NCBI RefSeq assembly: GCF_004216475.1
Contig: NZ_CP022303.1
Location: 434,001-498,000, forward strand
Length of the DNA stretch: 64,000 nucleotides
Source: Thalassococcus sp. S3
GTDB taxonomy: Bacteria > Pseudomonadota > Alphaproteobacteria > Rhodobacterales > Rhodobacteraceae
Direction: 5' to 3'
The notes below the pieces were generated by a model. That model saw only the letters and a program-made list of their open reading frames with translations. It was not told the DNA's origin and did no database searches. The position numbers and the translations under genes are program-made. Shown one piece after another: positions 37,258 through 46,055 of this stretch. The first letter of the stretch is position 1. Each line of letters opens with the position of its first letter.

Positions 37258-39093
37258 ATGTCCATAGTATTTAATATACTAGCTATAGCGGTCGCCTGCA
37301 TCACGACTGTTCAAGCATTCGTTTTTATGTATAGACTAACATTCAATCAGGCCTCAAGAATATCTCACCAACTTGCATTCTTGCGATCAATTGAGTCCCT
37401 ACTGCAAAAATCTCTAATAGACGTAGTGAGATACGCATCTGGAAACATATATGACTTTCTTAGCTTAATCTATGGAAAGCCAAAAGAGGATGGAAAGTTA
37501 ACTGCGTACTTCACATTGAGATCATTTCGAGTTTCTTTTATAATTGCATTTTCATATATCGCCATACTTCCTCTTGCTCCGACTGTTGGGGTTATTATCA
37601 CCGCATCAGTATTTTCCATGCCGGACGATTTACCGAAGGTTATGAGAGCGTCAATTTTTATCTTATATCCATTCATGCTTCTATTTATTTTATATGTCAT
37701 AGCCCTAACTTTTCGGACTCTTATTCGCAATATCGATTCAAAATCTGAACTTCTTTGGCGCAATCAGATAGTAAACATTGAAGCTACTCTTCTTGGCCTC
37801 CCGATGAAATTTACTATTCTCGCGTTCACAGCATTAATAATTTTCGCAACTACGTTGGGCGAGAGCTTAGGAAGTATTATTGAATCTAGTACAGTTATAT
37901 CCGCTTTTGGTATGATTTTTGTAGTGCTAACGGCTGCTGGCTTTGGGCTACTAGTTGTAATAGGTGCGCTGAGAGTTCTCTATAGCTATGGAGTAGCGTC
38001 ATTTGCATTACTTCCATTTGTACTATTTCTAGGTTACGGGAGATACTCTCACTATATCTTGATATTTCTCTCTGCGATTATTTCAATATCTTATACTTTC
38101 CCCAATGCAGTTATACCACTTGCTGGGGATGATTTGCACCTAAGTAAATTAGTCAGCGACATAATCGATGAATCCCCCTTCACATTTACGTGGTCAAGCG
38201 GATATGTTTTTTTCTTATCGATATTGACTCTATCATTATTAATATATCCATTTTTCTCTAAGCGAAGCTTTCTAAATATATCGCATAGAGTCATTCTCCG
38301 TTATTTTTTGGCAACCTCTATTTTTGCGGTATCAGTCTACACTGACAGCCTCGGCGCACTGGGTATAAGTGGGCCTCTGGCTTATGGTCTTACTATGGTA
38401 GCATTTATTATGGCGAATGCTGTTGGTGATAATATTTCTGTCGCAGTCTCTAGACATATTTTTTGGAAAATATCCCTAGACAAAAATATTCTTCTTCTGC
38501 CGCTCCGCATAATTTTTGATTTGCTTGGAGTTATTTTTTCAATATGTGCATCAATTTTTACTATCTGGATCGCGATGTTGTCAATTATCGTTATTTCCGG
38601 CTCGCATGAGCTATTACTTAATCCGAGCTTTTACCTTCGCGCCGATCAATTGGAGGTTGCTCAATGGTATACCTACGTCTATTGGGGCAGTTCAATTTTG
38701 ATGCACGGCCTTTTAGCTCTGGTATTGGTGGCCTTTGGTGAAAGTGCCTTGTCGGCAGCGTATCAAGTTGGGTTTTTTCCTGAAATAGTTAGCTCCGGCA
38801 TACTTAACTCAACTGATATCGGCTTAATTATTGGTCCAGCAGTTGGTGTTCTTTTTGGATTTTTTACTGCGATACTTCCATCCCTCATTAATGCGTTCTT
38901 TATAGTTTTCTTCATTTTCATCTGGTTAACGGGGTCAATTGGTCAAAGGGTCGCAGTTATCGTCGGTAGGTTTGTGGTGTGTGAAGATATCAGCAGTTCT
39001 GAAAGACAAGACAGAATTGAAACAGTTATGGTAGCTATTTCGCTTTTAGTTTCTATATCTATTTTGAGCTTCGTTTTGCCGATAATCATGTAA
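37258..39093 (+). CDS. Large multi-pass membrane protein, AT-rich
   Basis: 611 residues with at least ten hydrophobic helices spread over the whole length and almost no soluble domain apart from short loops and a final charged patch (SSERQDRIE). The base composition is far more AT-rich than that of the host genes, a strong sign of recent transfer. ATG 37258 follows TTG 37255 directly. No motif identifies a transporter family. Position next to H-NS suggests silencing. Function unknown; defence or exclusion is possible but unproven. Confidence 0.65.
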   Translation: MSIVFNILAIAVACITTVQAFVFMYRLTFNQASRISHQLAFLRSIESLLQKSLIDVVRYASGNIYDFLSLIYGKPKEDGKLTAYFTLRSFRVSFIIAFSYIAILPLAPTVGVIITASVFSMPDDLPKVMRASIFILYPFMLLFILYVIALTFRTLIRNIDSKSELLWRNQIVNIEATLLGLPMKFTILAFTALIIFATTLGESLGSIIESSTVISAFGMIFVVLTAAGFGLLVVIGALRVLYSYGVASFALLPFVLFLGYGRYSHYILIFLSAIISISYTFPNAVIPLAGDDLHLSKLVSDIIDESPFTFTWSSGYVFFLSILTLSLLIYPFFSKRSFLNISHRVILRYFLATSIFAVSVYTDSLGALGISGPLAYGLTMVAFIMANAVGDNISVAVSRHIFWKISLDKNILLLPLRIIFDLLGVIFSICASIFTIWIAMLSIIVISGSHELLLNPSFYLRADQLEVAQWYTYVYWGSSILMHGLLALVLVAFGESALSAAYQVGFFPEIVSSGILNSTDIGLIIGPAVGVLFGFFTAILPSLINAFFIVFFIFIWLTGSIGQRVAVIVGRFVVCEDISSSERQDRIETVMVAISLLVSISILSFVLPIIM

Positions 39094-39268
39094 TTTTTTA
39101 CATTTTTCCTTATTCAATTACGTACAAGTCTGTCCCTGCGTCTCCGGGCCTATCAAGCTATCCGCCTTTGGGGTTGGACTTCAATCAGCAAATAACTCTT
39201 GCACGAAGTCTAGCTGGTAGAAACAATGAAGTTTCAAGGTAGGTGCAATGCGAAGCAAGTATGTCCTC

Positions 39269-39532
39269 CTACCCCCACATTCTGGCGGCGATGTCCTGCT
39301 CTTCCTTGCCAACCGCGTCTGCATAGATCGCAGTTGTCGAGAGCTGCGCGTGCCCCATCTATTTATGCAGCATATGCAGCGGAATGCCGTTCACGGTCGC
39401 GTTGATCCCGAACCTGTGCCGTAAGCCCTTGGGGCTCCGCCGCAGCGCATAGGGGAGACCAGCCTCGATCATGATGCGCTTGACGATCTGCCAGACCCAC
39501 ACACGGCTTATCGGCCAGATTGGCGCGCTCGC
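39269..39532 (-). pseudogene. Fragment of a tyrosine integrase
   Basis: Reading the minus strand gives IWPISRVWVWQIVKR, GLRHRFGINATVNG and then MLHK-stop-MGHAQLSTT, ending DIAARMWG. This is the C-terminal part of a phage-type integrase, with the Arg-His box and the final Tyr (TTAIYAD) present but the N-terminal two thirds missing. A TAG stands where the family has Trp. It is unrelated to the short recombinase at 35681 at the residue level. Confidence 0.8.
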
Positions 39533-39604
39533 CTACCTGCTAGATTTCTGTGTTTCGCGGATATAGTATGCTGTATAGTAAGGATAAACAAAGGCGGAAG
39601 TTCC

Positions 39605-39800
39605 ATGTGCTGCAAATCCTGACGCAGAGAGCATACGGCCAAAGCGCATAACGTAGATACTGAAACACTGCGCAAAGCATTGAAGAAACATCGCGCGGCG
39701 TAGGAGGGCCAATGCATCTCAGACACCGGGCTGCTCTGCCTCATCTGTCAAAGCGCAGGAGAAACGGTGTTCCTAGAGGAGCTAGCCGAACTACTCGAGT
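39605..39800 (+). pseudogene. Broken small ORF with two in-frame stops
   Basis: From ATG 39605 one frame reads through TGA and then TAG before a final TAA: KAHNVDTETLRKALKKH and DTGLLCLICQSAGETVFLEEL are recognisable protein-like stretches. The original product is not recognised. Confidence 0.35.
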
Positions 39801-39965
39801 AACGCCGTGTGAAGTCCATTCTTGTGTTCGATGCGACCACGCACCCCGCGCCAGACAATCAGGCCGCGGTCGTCACCAAGATCACCGTCGAGCAATCTTC
39901 ATAGAATTGTAACACCAGAAAACTTCATCTTTTGATATAGTTAGATATCAACAAAGAGGGGTTTC

Positions 39966-40292
39966 ATGGAAACATATACAGATCATTTAGCTGGTCAAAG
40001 CCAAACGCAGCGAATGATTGCTGATATTGGCCGTCTTTTAAATGGACAGCCACTTGCTCACACAAGTGATAGCCATGGAAACGAAATGATTAACTCTATC
40101 ATCACATGCGCGAATGGTCAGACTGTAGATGTCTCGTATTGGGAGGGAGCACGAGATCAGGCAGCACTCATTGCAAACGCCACGTTGCTCGAAGTCCATG
40201 GAGATGGTGTAGGGCGAACTTATACTTTAGGTGATCTCCAAAGCCCGCTGCAAACTCGCTGTGAGGCTGCAGCAGAAGAGCGTCAACGCTAA
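39966..40292 (+). CDS. Small hypothetical protein
   Basis: 108 residues, hydrophilic, with a good ribosome site (AGAGGGG) eight bases before ATG 39966. Mixed alpha/beta look, no signal peptide and no membrane helix. It converges with the exported protein gene at 40296. No family recognised. Confidence 0.55.
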   Translation: METYTDHLAGQSQTQRMIADIGRLLNGQPLAHTSDSHGNEMINSIITCANGQTVDVSYWEGARDQAALIANATLLEVHGDGVGRTYTLGDLQSPLQTRCEAAAEERQR

Positions 40293-40295
40293 GGT

Positions 40296-40793
40296 TTACG
40301 GGCAGCCGGGATCACCTTGCCCCATACGCCTGATTTGGTTCGGCTCAATTCCCCGGAAGACACATCGCGTTGAAACAGCTGTATCAGGAAGCTGCGCGAT
40401 CACCTCTCGTCCCAATGAAAAATTCCTGCCTCCATCGATCATAGCTGTGATGTTATCACAGATTTCTGGCGTCCCGTGCATAGCAAGAAGCTGGAATGGA
40501 AAGGCCGAATCTCTGCTAAAGATAAACTGAACCTCCGTAGGAACCGCCAAGATTTCTGGACGCTGTACCCACAGTTCCAAACCCTGTGAGTTATACGCTA
40601 CGAGGTAGAGGCAACGCCCACCTGCTACATCAATACGAAAGTCCTGCCCGTCATCGGTCGGGTTCAAGAAAATGTCATAGGTTGCGGATGCACCCGGTTC
40701 TGTACTGACCCATGTGGCGCTCAGGTCGAGAGGTTCTGCGGTAGCTGTCATTGGTAGAAAAAGGGATGCGATTAGCGTTATCCTACCCATCAT
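40296..40793 (-). CDS. Hypothetical exported protein
   Basis: About 165 residues with a signal peptide (RITLIASLFLPMTATA) and a beta-rich mature part with three Cys. The open frame starts at 40811; ATG 40793 or 40790 makes a better signal peptide. It overlaps the end of the upstream membrane protein gene by a few bases, so the two are one operon. Function unknown. Confidence 0.6.
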   Translation of the reverse strand: MMGRITLIASLFLPMTATAEPLDLSATWVSTEPGASATYDIFLNPTDDGQDFRIDVAGGRCLYLVAYNSQGLELWVQRPEILAVPTEVQFIFSRDSAFPFQLLAMHGTPEICDNITAMIDGGRNFSLGREVIAQLPDTAVSTRCVFRGIEPNQIRRMGQGDPGCP

Positions 40794-41589
40794 TTTGATG
40801 TCTCCATTCATTAAAGTTCTGATCTCTGATCTGCACCCACAGTTCGTACTCGCTATTGTTCAAGGGAAGGCGGGCACAGCCCAATATGCGTACCCTGTCT
40901 CCTTCCTCCAGTTGCACTTCTCTGAGGACTGTTTGACAGGATGTGTCTTGCTCATCGGTGCAGATATTTTGTGTTATGTTTTGAGGGCTTGGGGTGAACT
41001 GCAACGCGTCATCAACGCTCTGATCAATCTGAGCTGGTGCCCAATATGACACAGCAATACTCTCTCGTAATGTAACAGACCGAGCAGGATCAATTCTGGC
41101 GGGACACGCTTCCTGTAATGACTCAGGGTTGCGGCTAAAAGAAAGGTCTCCATAAATAGGAGAACCGACACCTTGATAGTCATCATGATCTTGGAATGTC
41201 GCGTAGTGAACCCAACCGACACAAGCTCTGTTAATTTCGCATAGTTGCGTATGACTCAAAACCCGTTCTGCTAGAAAAAATGTAATGTTTGAGAAACTGA
41301 AAAATACTATAAGAACAAAGGTAATTGATGTCGATATAAGTTTGACATTAAATCTTGGGGAGAAATCAATTTTATTAGAAACAATTTTTGTAAGTTTTTC
41401 TACGGGCCATATCGTAGAGGCTGTGATTACAGAAAGTACTATGAATATCACTGGAACTGCATATATTAGCTGCACATGAACTGCAGAAATTACTCCATAG
41501 GTAATTTGTAACAACGAAGCAACAGCAGAAATTAGCATTATTCTATGGGTTAAAAGGCTCTGAGGTATACTGGTTATCACCTGCTTCAT
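40783..41589 (-). CDS. Membrane protein with periplasmic domain
   Basis: 268 residues. Three hydrophobic helices (about residues 15-35, 42-62 and 85-107) are followed by a roughly 150-residue soluble part with several Cys, probably periplasmic. The last part (EGDRVRILGCARLPLNNSEYELWVQIRDQ) looks like a small beta domain and shares the YxLWVQ theme with the downstream exported protein (LELWVQ). AT-rich in the membrane part. Function unknown. Confidence 0.6.
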   Translation of the reverse strand: MKQVITSIPQSLLTHRIMLISAVASLLQITYGVISAVHVQLIYAVPVIFIVLSVITASTIWPVEKLTKIVSNKIDFSPRFNVKLISTSITFVLIVFFSFSNITFFLAERVLSHTQLCEINRACVGWVHYATFQDHDDYQGVGSPIYGDLSFSRNPESLQEACPARIDPARSVTLRESIAVSYWAPAQIDQSVDDALQFTPSPQNITQNICTDEQDTSCQTVLREVQLEEGDRVRILGCARLPLNNSEYELWVQIRDQNFNEWRHQNDG

Positions 41590-41907
41590 TGTGGATTATC
41601 TAAGTCCCGCCTCGAAGCCGCCTCCGCTCGTGAGCCATTAAACGGATGATCATGGCTCACCGCAAGAGCCCATAAGGTTATTTTTGATATTGTCAGGAAC
41701 TGTCACACTCATCAACTGTCCGGGCGATGTAGTCTCGTTCAAGAAATGCTTCCTTTCTATCGGAACACGAATATATTCTGGCTTCCCCGTTGCTCAAGCG
41801 AAACCGTATATGCTCATCAGGATTTATGACCTACACGCCATAAACTGAAAATATGCGCTTAAGATTATATTTGGACGGTGCAAGACAGTGCGGTCGAGCT
41901 TCTGAGG
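41590..41907. other. Intergenic stretch, nothing recognised
   Basis: About 318 bases between the start of the membrane gene and the end of fic. I see no gene, repeat or terminator that I can support. Confidence 0.5.
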
Positions 41908-42987
41908 CTACGCAGCAAGCCAATATCGCGTTGCCTTGCGCGCTCCTGTTTTATGCAACGCACCTTTGGCAACAAGATCGTTCAAGTCTCTCGTCGTAGT
42001 CGGAACAGTGGCACCTGTAATCGCACGATAATTCTTCGCGCTTAGCCCGCCCACGAAACCGTCTGGACCAGCTTCAAACATGCGCAGCAACGCACGTTCT
42101 TGCCGGTCGTTAAGTTGACCTCTAAGGCGATCCAACATCTGGGTCTTTGCGATCACGTGACCGATCAACGCGATCGAATAGTCCTGCGCTTTCAACGCTG
42201 TTTTCGCAAACCACGCCAGCCATGCGTCAATGTTGAGCGATTTGTTGTTGCGCTCGAGAATATCATAGTACCCTTTGCGCTCTTTTTCGATTTGCCTTGC
42301 AAACGCCAGCAAACTCGGCTGGCCAAGAGCGCGTGACAGGCTGTGTTCACTGATGGCGCGAGCAATGCGGCCATTGCCATCCTCAAATGGGTGGATAGAG
42401 ACAAAGTATAGATGCGCGATGCCCGCCTTTGTAAGCGCAGGCAGCGTTGATTGGTTCAGCCAATCCAGAAACCGCGTCATTTCACGATCCACCTGTCGGG
42501 ATGGTGGCGCTTCGAAGTGAACCTTCGGTTTCTGGAAGGGGCCAGAAACCACCTGCATCGCTTCAGTGTGTGTGCGATACGCTCCGATGTTTTGAAGATC
42601 ACGTTGCGCACCGCACACCATCCTGTGCCATACGAACAAGGTCTCGTGAGTGATATCATTCTCAAAACCGTCGAAGACAGCGACCATGAGTTCTGCGATC
42701 CCGGCCTCTGCGGAACCAGCCTTGGCTTGCGCCTTCAATCCTAGTTGGCGGCGTACCGAGGACTGCACCGAGGCTCGGTCGAGATACTCTCCTTCGATTT
42801 CTGAGGTCTTTATTGCTTCTTCACTCAGAAGCTCAACCTTCACATTATCCCGGTCGTCTTTGCTGAGATGTTGCCACGCGCCTGACAGTCTACCTGCACC
42901 AAGCAAGAAGTGTTGTTCCATCGCTTCAAGGGCTTTGGGGTCGTAGCGCCAGTTAGGCCAGTCTTCGTGTTGCCAGTTCCATATCAT
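41908..42987 (-). CDS. Fic-domain protein with N-terminal inhibitory motif and C-terminal winged helix
   Basis: 359 residues. The N terminus (IWNWQHEDWPNWRYD) is the DUF4172-type domain, with the inhibitory motif TSEIEG (residues 61-66) of class II Fic proteins. The catalytic loop is HPFEDGNGRIAR (His199), fully intact, so it should transfer AMP to a target hydroxyl. The C-terminal 90 residues look like a winged helix. Two palindromes lie at and before its start codon, which suggests autoregulation. It may act as a toxin or regulator of the element. Confidence 0.9.
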   Translation of the reverse strand: MIWNWQHEDWPNWRYDPKALEAMEQHFLLGAGRLSGAWQHLSKDDRDNVKVELLSEEAIKTSEIEGEYLDRASVQSSVRRQLGLKAQAKAGSAEAGIAELMVAVFDGFENDITHETLFVWHRMVCGAQRDLQNIGAYRTHTEAMQVVSGPFQKPKVHFEAPPSRQVDREMTRFLDWLNQSTLPALTKAGIAHLYFVSIHPFEDGNGRIARAISEHSLSRALGQPSLLAFARQIEKERKGYYDILERNNKSLNIDAWLAWFAKTALKAQDYSIALIGHVIAKTQMLDRLRGQLNDRQERALLRMFEAGPDGFVGGLSAKNYRAITGATVPTTTRDLNDLVAKGALHKTGARKATRYWLAA

Positions 42988-43016
42988 GAGGAATAAATGC
43001 TCAATTTATTCCTCAT
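42986..43016. promoter_or_regulatory. Operator-like palindrome over the fic start
   Basis: A perfect 12-bp inverted repeat (ATGAGGAATAAA and its complement) with a 7-base centre that includes the first bases of the fic start codon. Likely a repressor site blocking initiation. Confidence 0.65.
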
Positions 43017-43031
43017 ATTCTGCCATAATGA

Positions 43032-43059
43032 TGATGAATAACAAGTTTTTTATTCATCA
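43032..43059. promoter_or_regulatory. Second operator-like palindrome upstream of fic
   Basis: A perfect 10-bp inverted repeat (TGATGAATAA and its complement) with an 8-base centre. The half-site resembles the one at 42986, so both may bind the same regulator, plausibly the winged helix of Fic itself. Confidence 0.6.
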
Positions 43060-43321
43060 CTGAGAGTGACTGAGCCAGCCTCTCGTCTCACCCTCGTTCG
43101 TCTTCGAGGCTGTGTTTCCTATGCACATGGGCTTGCCGCCCATATGTGAGGGGCCGAGGCCGCTGCCTACTGCCCCAAAGCAAAATCGACACAGACCGTG
43201 GTTCGGCCAGCTGGCCTGCACCCGCACCATCTGCATCGATTTGGCTTTTCCCCCTCTACCAGCACTCGCCGTGAGCAGGGTTGCAAGCGCAACCCAAACC
43301 TCATGATGAAAGGGTGACATA
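43060..43321. other. Structured leader region of ardA
   Basis: About 260 bases with no supported gene but several short hairpins (ATGGGCTTGCCGCCCAT near 43126, GGGTTG...CAACCC near 43280). In mobile elements such leaders can act as single-strand promoters for antirestriction genes. This is inference. Confidence 0.35.
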
Positions 43322-43828
43322 ATGACGACGTTCTACGCACAACCATACGATATTCATGCTTCAGGTTTCTATTTTGACGATGCAGAAAGCTACCTGAGCA
43401 AGATTGGCATCATTACCAACGAATTTGGTGATCTGGTCGAAGAGTTTGACATCCAGTTCCTTGATGGAGAGTGGATCGACGCAGAACTGGCAACAGCCAT
43501 CGGCGTCAATCAAGCGAACGTCTTAGATGTGATGGCGGCCATGGAAGGGTGGGGTGACCATCAGAAAACGTTAGTCATCCTCGCAGCAGGTGAATGCGGC
43601 TATGCCTTTGACCCTGCTGATGATGATCCTGACGGTTTAGACGTGGATATCTATCCGGTTAGTAGTTTGAGAGAGCTAGCGGAGCACTTTGTGGAAGAGG
43701 GGCTGTTTGGTGAGATATCTGAGCAGCTAGGTCGCTACCTCGATTATGATGCCATCGCGCGTGACCTAAGCGTAGATTATACGGAAACCAGCGTGGCGGG
43801 TGAAAGCCTCATTTATCGTTGCGGTTAA
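43322..43828 (+). CDS. ardA: Antirestriction protein ArdA
   Basis: 168 residues, strongly acidic, matching the ArdA family: FYAQPYDIHASGFYF, VEEFDIQFLDG, INQANVLDVM, AAGECGYAFDP and LRELAEHFVEEGLFG. ArdA mimics B-form DNA and blocks type I restriction enzymes, which helps the element enter a new host. It is the last gene before the right end of the element. Expression early in transfer is expected. Confidence 0.93.
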   Translation: MTTFYAQPYDIHASGFYFDDAESYLSKIGIITNEFGDLVEEFDIQFLDGEWIDAELATAIGVNQANVLDVMAAMEGWGDHQKTLVILAAGECGYAFDPADDDPDGLDVDIYPVSSLRELAEHFVEEGLFGEISEQLGRYLDYDAIARDLSVDYTETSVAGESLIYRCG

Positions 43829-44031
43829 GAGGTGCCGAAGAGGTGCGTACCCCGAAAGGGTGTATGTGAACAGCGGACAAAAACCCTTGTACAGCAAGAT
43901 TCGGTGCCGCTAGCGTCCCAGTGAGTTTGAAAACAGGTGCAAAAAGGGCCGAAAGTTACACATTTTTTTACACAGTACACAGTTTGACGCAAATTTACCG
44001 TGTAAAAACAGTGGCTAAAAGAACCTCTAAG

Positions 44032-44080
44032 CGGTCTCCAAAACCGTAGGTCGCGGGTTCGAACCCTGCTGCCCCTGCCA
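44032..44080 (+). repeat. attR core (right copy of 49-bp direct repeat)
   Basis: Identical to the last 49 bases of tRNA-Trp, including the anticodon loop, T arm and CCA, but lacking the 5' acceptor and D arm, so it is not a functional tRNA. Confidence 0.95.
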
Positions 44081-44122
44081 CCTTCAAACACAGCTTGACC
44101 TGCGGTCGCCAATAGCGATCCG

Positions 44123-44677
44123 CTACGCTACGGTCTTGGCCGGCAAAGATCCGGTGTATTCGCCGCGTGCGGGATAGGCGTTTGCGATGGCAAAATCCAG
44201 CGCGCTGACCAGTTCCGAAAAATGCGGGCGCACAAACGGCATGGTCTGAACCGCGCCGTAGTAGAGCGTTTGCTCTGGTGTCACCATGAAAAGGCCGGGC
44301 TCGGAAAAGAGATCGGGTTCTTCTATGCCAATGGATGTCTTCCCACGGCTCGTAGAAATGTAGAGTCCCCAATCCCGGGCGGCCTGGAGGTCGAGATCAT
44401 ACCCGATCCGCAAAGAGGTGTTTTCTATCTTTTCCGCCATGGCGCGCGCGCGATCTTCCGGATCAGCGCTGACGGCGATGCAGGCGACCCCACGCTCGGC
44501 AAAACCTGCGACGCGTGTTTGAAATTCCTTCAGATAGGTGGCGCAGATTGGGCAATGCAGACCGCGATAAAAGCAAATCACGGTGCCACGTTCGGTTGTC
44601 GATGCGGCGAGATCGAACGCAGGGCCATCAAGTGTGGGAACGGTCAGGTTTGGTGACTTCTGCCGTGGAATAAGCAT
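44123..44677 (-). CDS. Peroxiredoxin-like protein (AhpC/TSA family)
   Basis: 184 residues with a thioredoxin fold. The active-site region is CFYRGLHCPICATYLKEF, with Cys at the peroxidatic position and a second Cys two residues on (CPIC). It probably reduces peroxides. The start at 44677 (MLIPRQKSPN) is preferred over a 27-residue longer frame. It is divergent from the AraC gene and lies just outside the element, with the stop 42 bases from attR. Confidence 0.85.
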   Translation of the reverse strand: MLIPRQKSPNLTVPTLDGPAFDLAASTTERGTVICFYRGLHCPICATYLKEFQTRVAGFAERGVACIAVSADPEDRARAMAEKIENTSLRIGYDLDLQAARDWGLYISTSRGKTSIGIEEPDLFSEPGLFMVTPEQTLYYGAVQTMPFVRPHFSELVSALDFAIANAYPARGEYTGSLPAKTVA

Positions 44678-44763
44678 GTCGGGCTCCTTGTGAATTGCGA
44701 TGACAGACCCATACAGGGTATAGTGATGCGGAAAATTCCAAAAAACTGATCCAAACACCGAAA

Positions 44764-45498
44764 ATGCCTCAACACGATCGCCTCTCAGCGCTGATGAACC
44801 GCTTTACGCTCACCGTTCGACCATTCGATGACAGCGGCTCTCAACTCAAAATCCTGTGCGATGGCGCGGATCGGAAGTCTGTGCTTTTGGCGCCCTCTGG
44901 CATCGCATCGCTGCCCGGCGGTCAGTCGGAGGTGTTCAGCGCCCGCGTCGATTGGGGAGGGATTTCAAATCCGCTCTTTGCCGGTTTGCCGGACTTCGTG
45001 TGTCATGCGGTTGAGCCCGCGTCGGAACTCGATCAACTCATTAAAGTCCTGTGCGCCGAGCACATCGCCCAAAGATGCGGTGTGGCATCGGTTCTGAACC
45101 GCATGGCAGAAATCGTGATGGTCAAGCTGATGCGCGCGCTGATCGAGGATGGCGCTGTCAAAACGGGCGTCTTGGCCGGTCTTGCAGACAAGCGTCTTAG
45201 CCGCACACTTGTCGCGCTGCACGAGATGCCCGGGAAGACTTGGACCAATGCCGACATGGCGCATGTGGCCGGTCTTTCGGTGAGCCGGTTTTCCGAGTTG
45301 TTCCGGGAGGCCGTCGGAGTGACGCCGTCGGCATATCTGCGTCAATGGCGATTTGCCTTGGCCAGACAGGATCTGGTGCGCGGCGATAGGGTCGACGCGG
45401 TCGCGCGCAGATACGGCTATGGCTCCTCGGAAGCGCTCAATCATATGTTCCGGCGCATGTCTGGCGCCACGCCGATCTCGGCACGCTTGGGCGGATAG
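44764..45498 (+). CDS. AraC-family transcriptional regulator
   Basis: 244 residues. The N-terminal half is a cupin-like ligand domain; the C-terminal half has two helix-turn-helix units (WTNADMAHVAGLSVSRFSELFR and GDRVDAVARRYGYGSSEALNHMFRR), the AraC signature. It is divergent from the peroxiredoxin gene with 86 bases between, so it probably controls it. The inducer is unknown. Confidence 0.9.
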   Translation: MPQHDRLSALMNRFTLTVRPFDDSGSQLKILCDGADRKSVLLAPSGIASLPGGQSEVFSARVDWGGISNPLFAGLPDFVCHAVEPASELDQLIKVLCAEHIAQRCGVASVLNRMAEIVMVKLMRALIEDGAVKTGVLAGLADKRLSRTLVALHEMPGKTWTNADMAHVAGLSVSRFSELFREAVGVTPSAYLRQWRFALARQDLVRGDRVDAVARRYGYGSSEALNHMFRRMSGATPISARLGG

Positions 45499-45640
45499 CC
45501 CCGGAGGCTTGCGGCTTGGGCGGCGTGCCCGGCGCACGCCTTGATGATGAGGACGAAGCTTCGGCACGGTCAAAGCGGTCTTGAATTCGCCGAGAACGCC
45601 CGTTATGTCCGCATGATCCGAAACCCGATGGGGCGTTGAT

Positions 45641-45841
45641 ATGGCCACCACCAATCCAATCCAGTTCATCCAGCAGGTCCGTGCCGAGGTGGCAAAGATT
45701 GTATGGCCGACGCGCCGAGAGACATTCCTGACAACTGTCATGGTGTTCATCATGGCAGCGTTGACGGCTGTTTTTTTTGCAATCGTGGATCTTTTGATCC
45801 GCGGCGGGCTGCAGGTGGTGCTGGGCTTTTTCGGATCCTGA
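45641..45841 (+). CDS. secE: Preprotein translocase subunit SecE
   Basis: 66 residues with the SecE core VAKIVWPTRRETFLTT and one membrane helix (about residues 30-52). It stabilises SecY. First gene of the secE-nusG-rplKAJL-rpoBC block. The gene normally follows tRNA-Trp closely; here the mobile element and two other genes intervene. Confidence 0.95.
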   Translation: MATTNPIQFIQQVRAEVAKIVWPTRRETFLTTVMVFIMAALTAVFFAIVDLLIRGGLQVVLGFFGS

Positions 45842-46055
45842 CATTGCGGCGTACTAGGCCTGCGCCGGTTGCGTCTTGGGGGCTTGCGCATAGCAGCTTT
45901 CAGGAGTAGGTGAAGCTCCACTCTGACCAAAGGCGTGCGGCGATTCGTGTTGCACGCCGCTTTTTGTTCAGGGCGTGGGCATGAAAATGCCCGTACATAT
46001 CAATTTCCTACGGCCCGATTACGACCGGGTCGGCAAGGCGAGGGCAACAAGCGTC

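Larger units (their letters stand above)
39094..39965. other. Decayed region with gene fragments
   Basis: About 870 bases with no intact gene. It contains the integrase remnant at 39269-39532 and a broken small frame (about 39605-39800) interrupted by TGA and TAG codons. Nothing is seen in 39094-39268. Confidence 0.65.
20032..44080. mobile_element. Integrative mobilizable element inserted in tRNA-Trp
   Basis: Bounded by a perfect 49-bp direct repeat of the 3' part of tRNA-Trp, with a tyrosine integrase gene 115 bases inside the left end. One repeat plus the interior is 24,000 bp. It carries a relaxase, a coupling-ATPase-like gene, restriction-modification, antirestriction, Fic, H-NS-like and many unknown genes, but no VirB4/VirB6-type channel genes. 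Several segments are clearly AT-rich compared with the host genes. It should excise as a circle and transfer with help from a resident conjugation apparatus. Confidence 0.92.

Noticed and set aside
43057..43320. 87-residue minus-strand frame in the ardA leader
   Set aside because: No ribosome site, composition unlike a protein, and the region is better explained as a structured leader.
44032..44080. Second tRNA-Trp gene
   Set aside because: Only the 3' 49 bases are present; the acceptor 5' strand and the D arm are missing, so it is attR.
20032..44080. Fully self-transmissible ICE or a prophage
   Set aside because: No VirB4, VirB6 or pilus genes and no capsid, portal, terminase or tail genes were seen, so a mobilizable element fits better.
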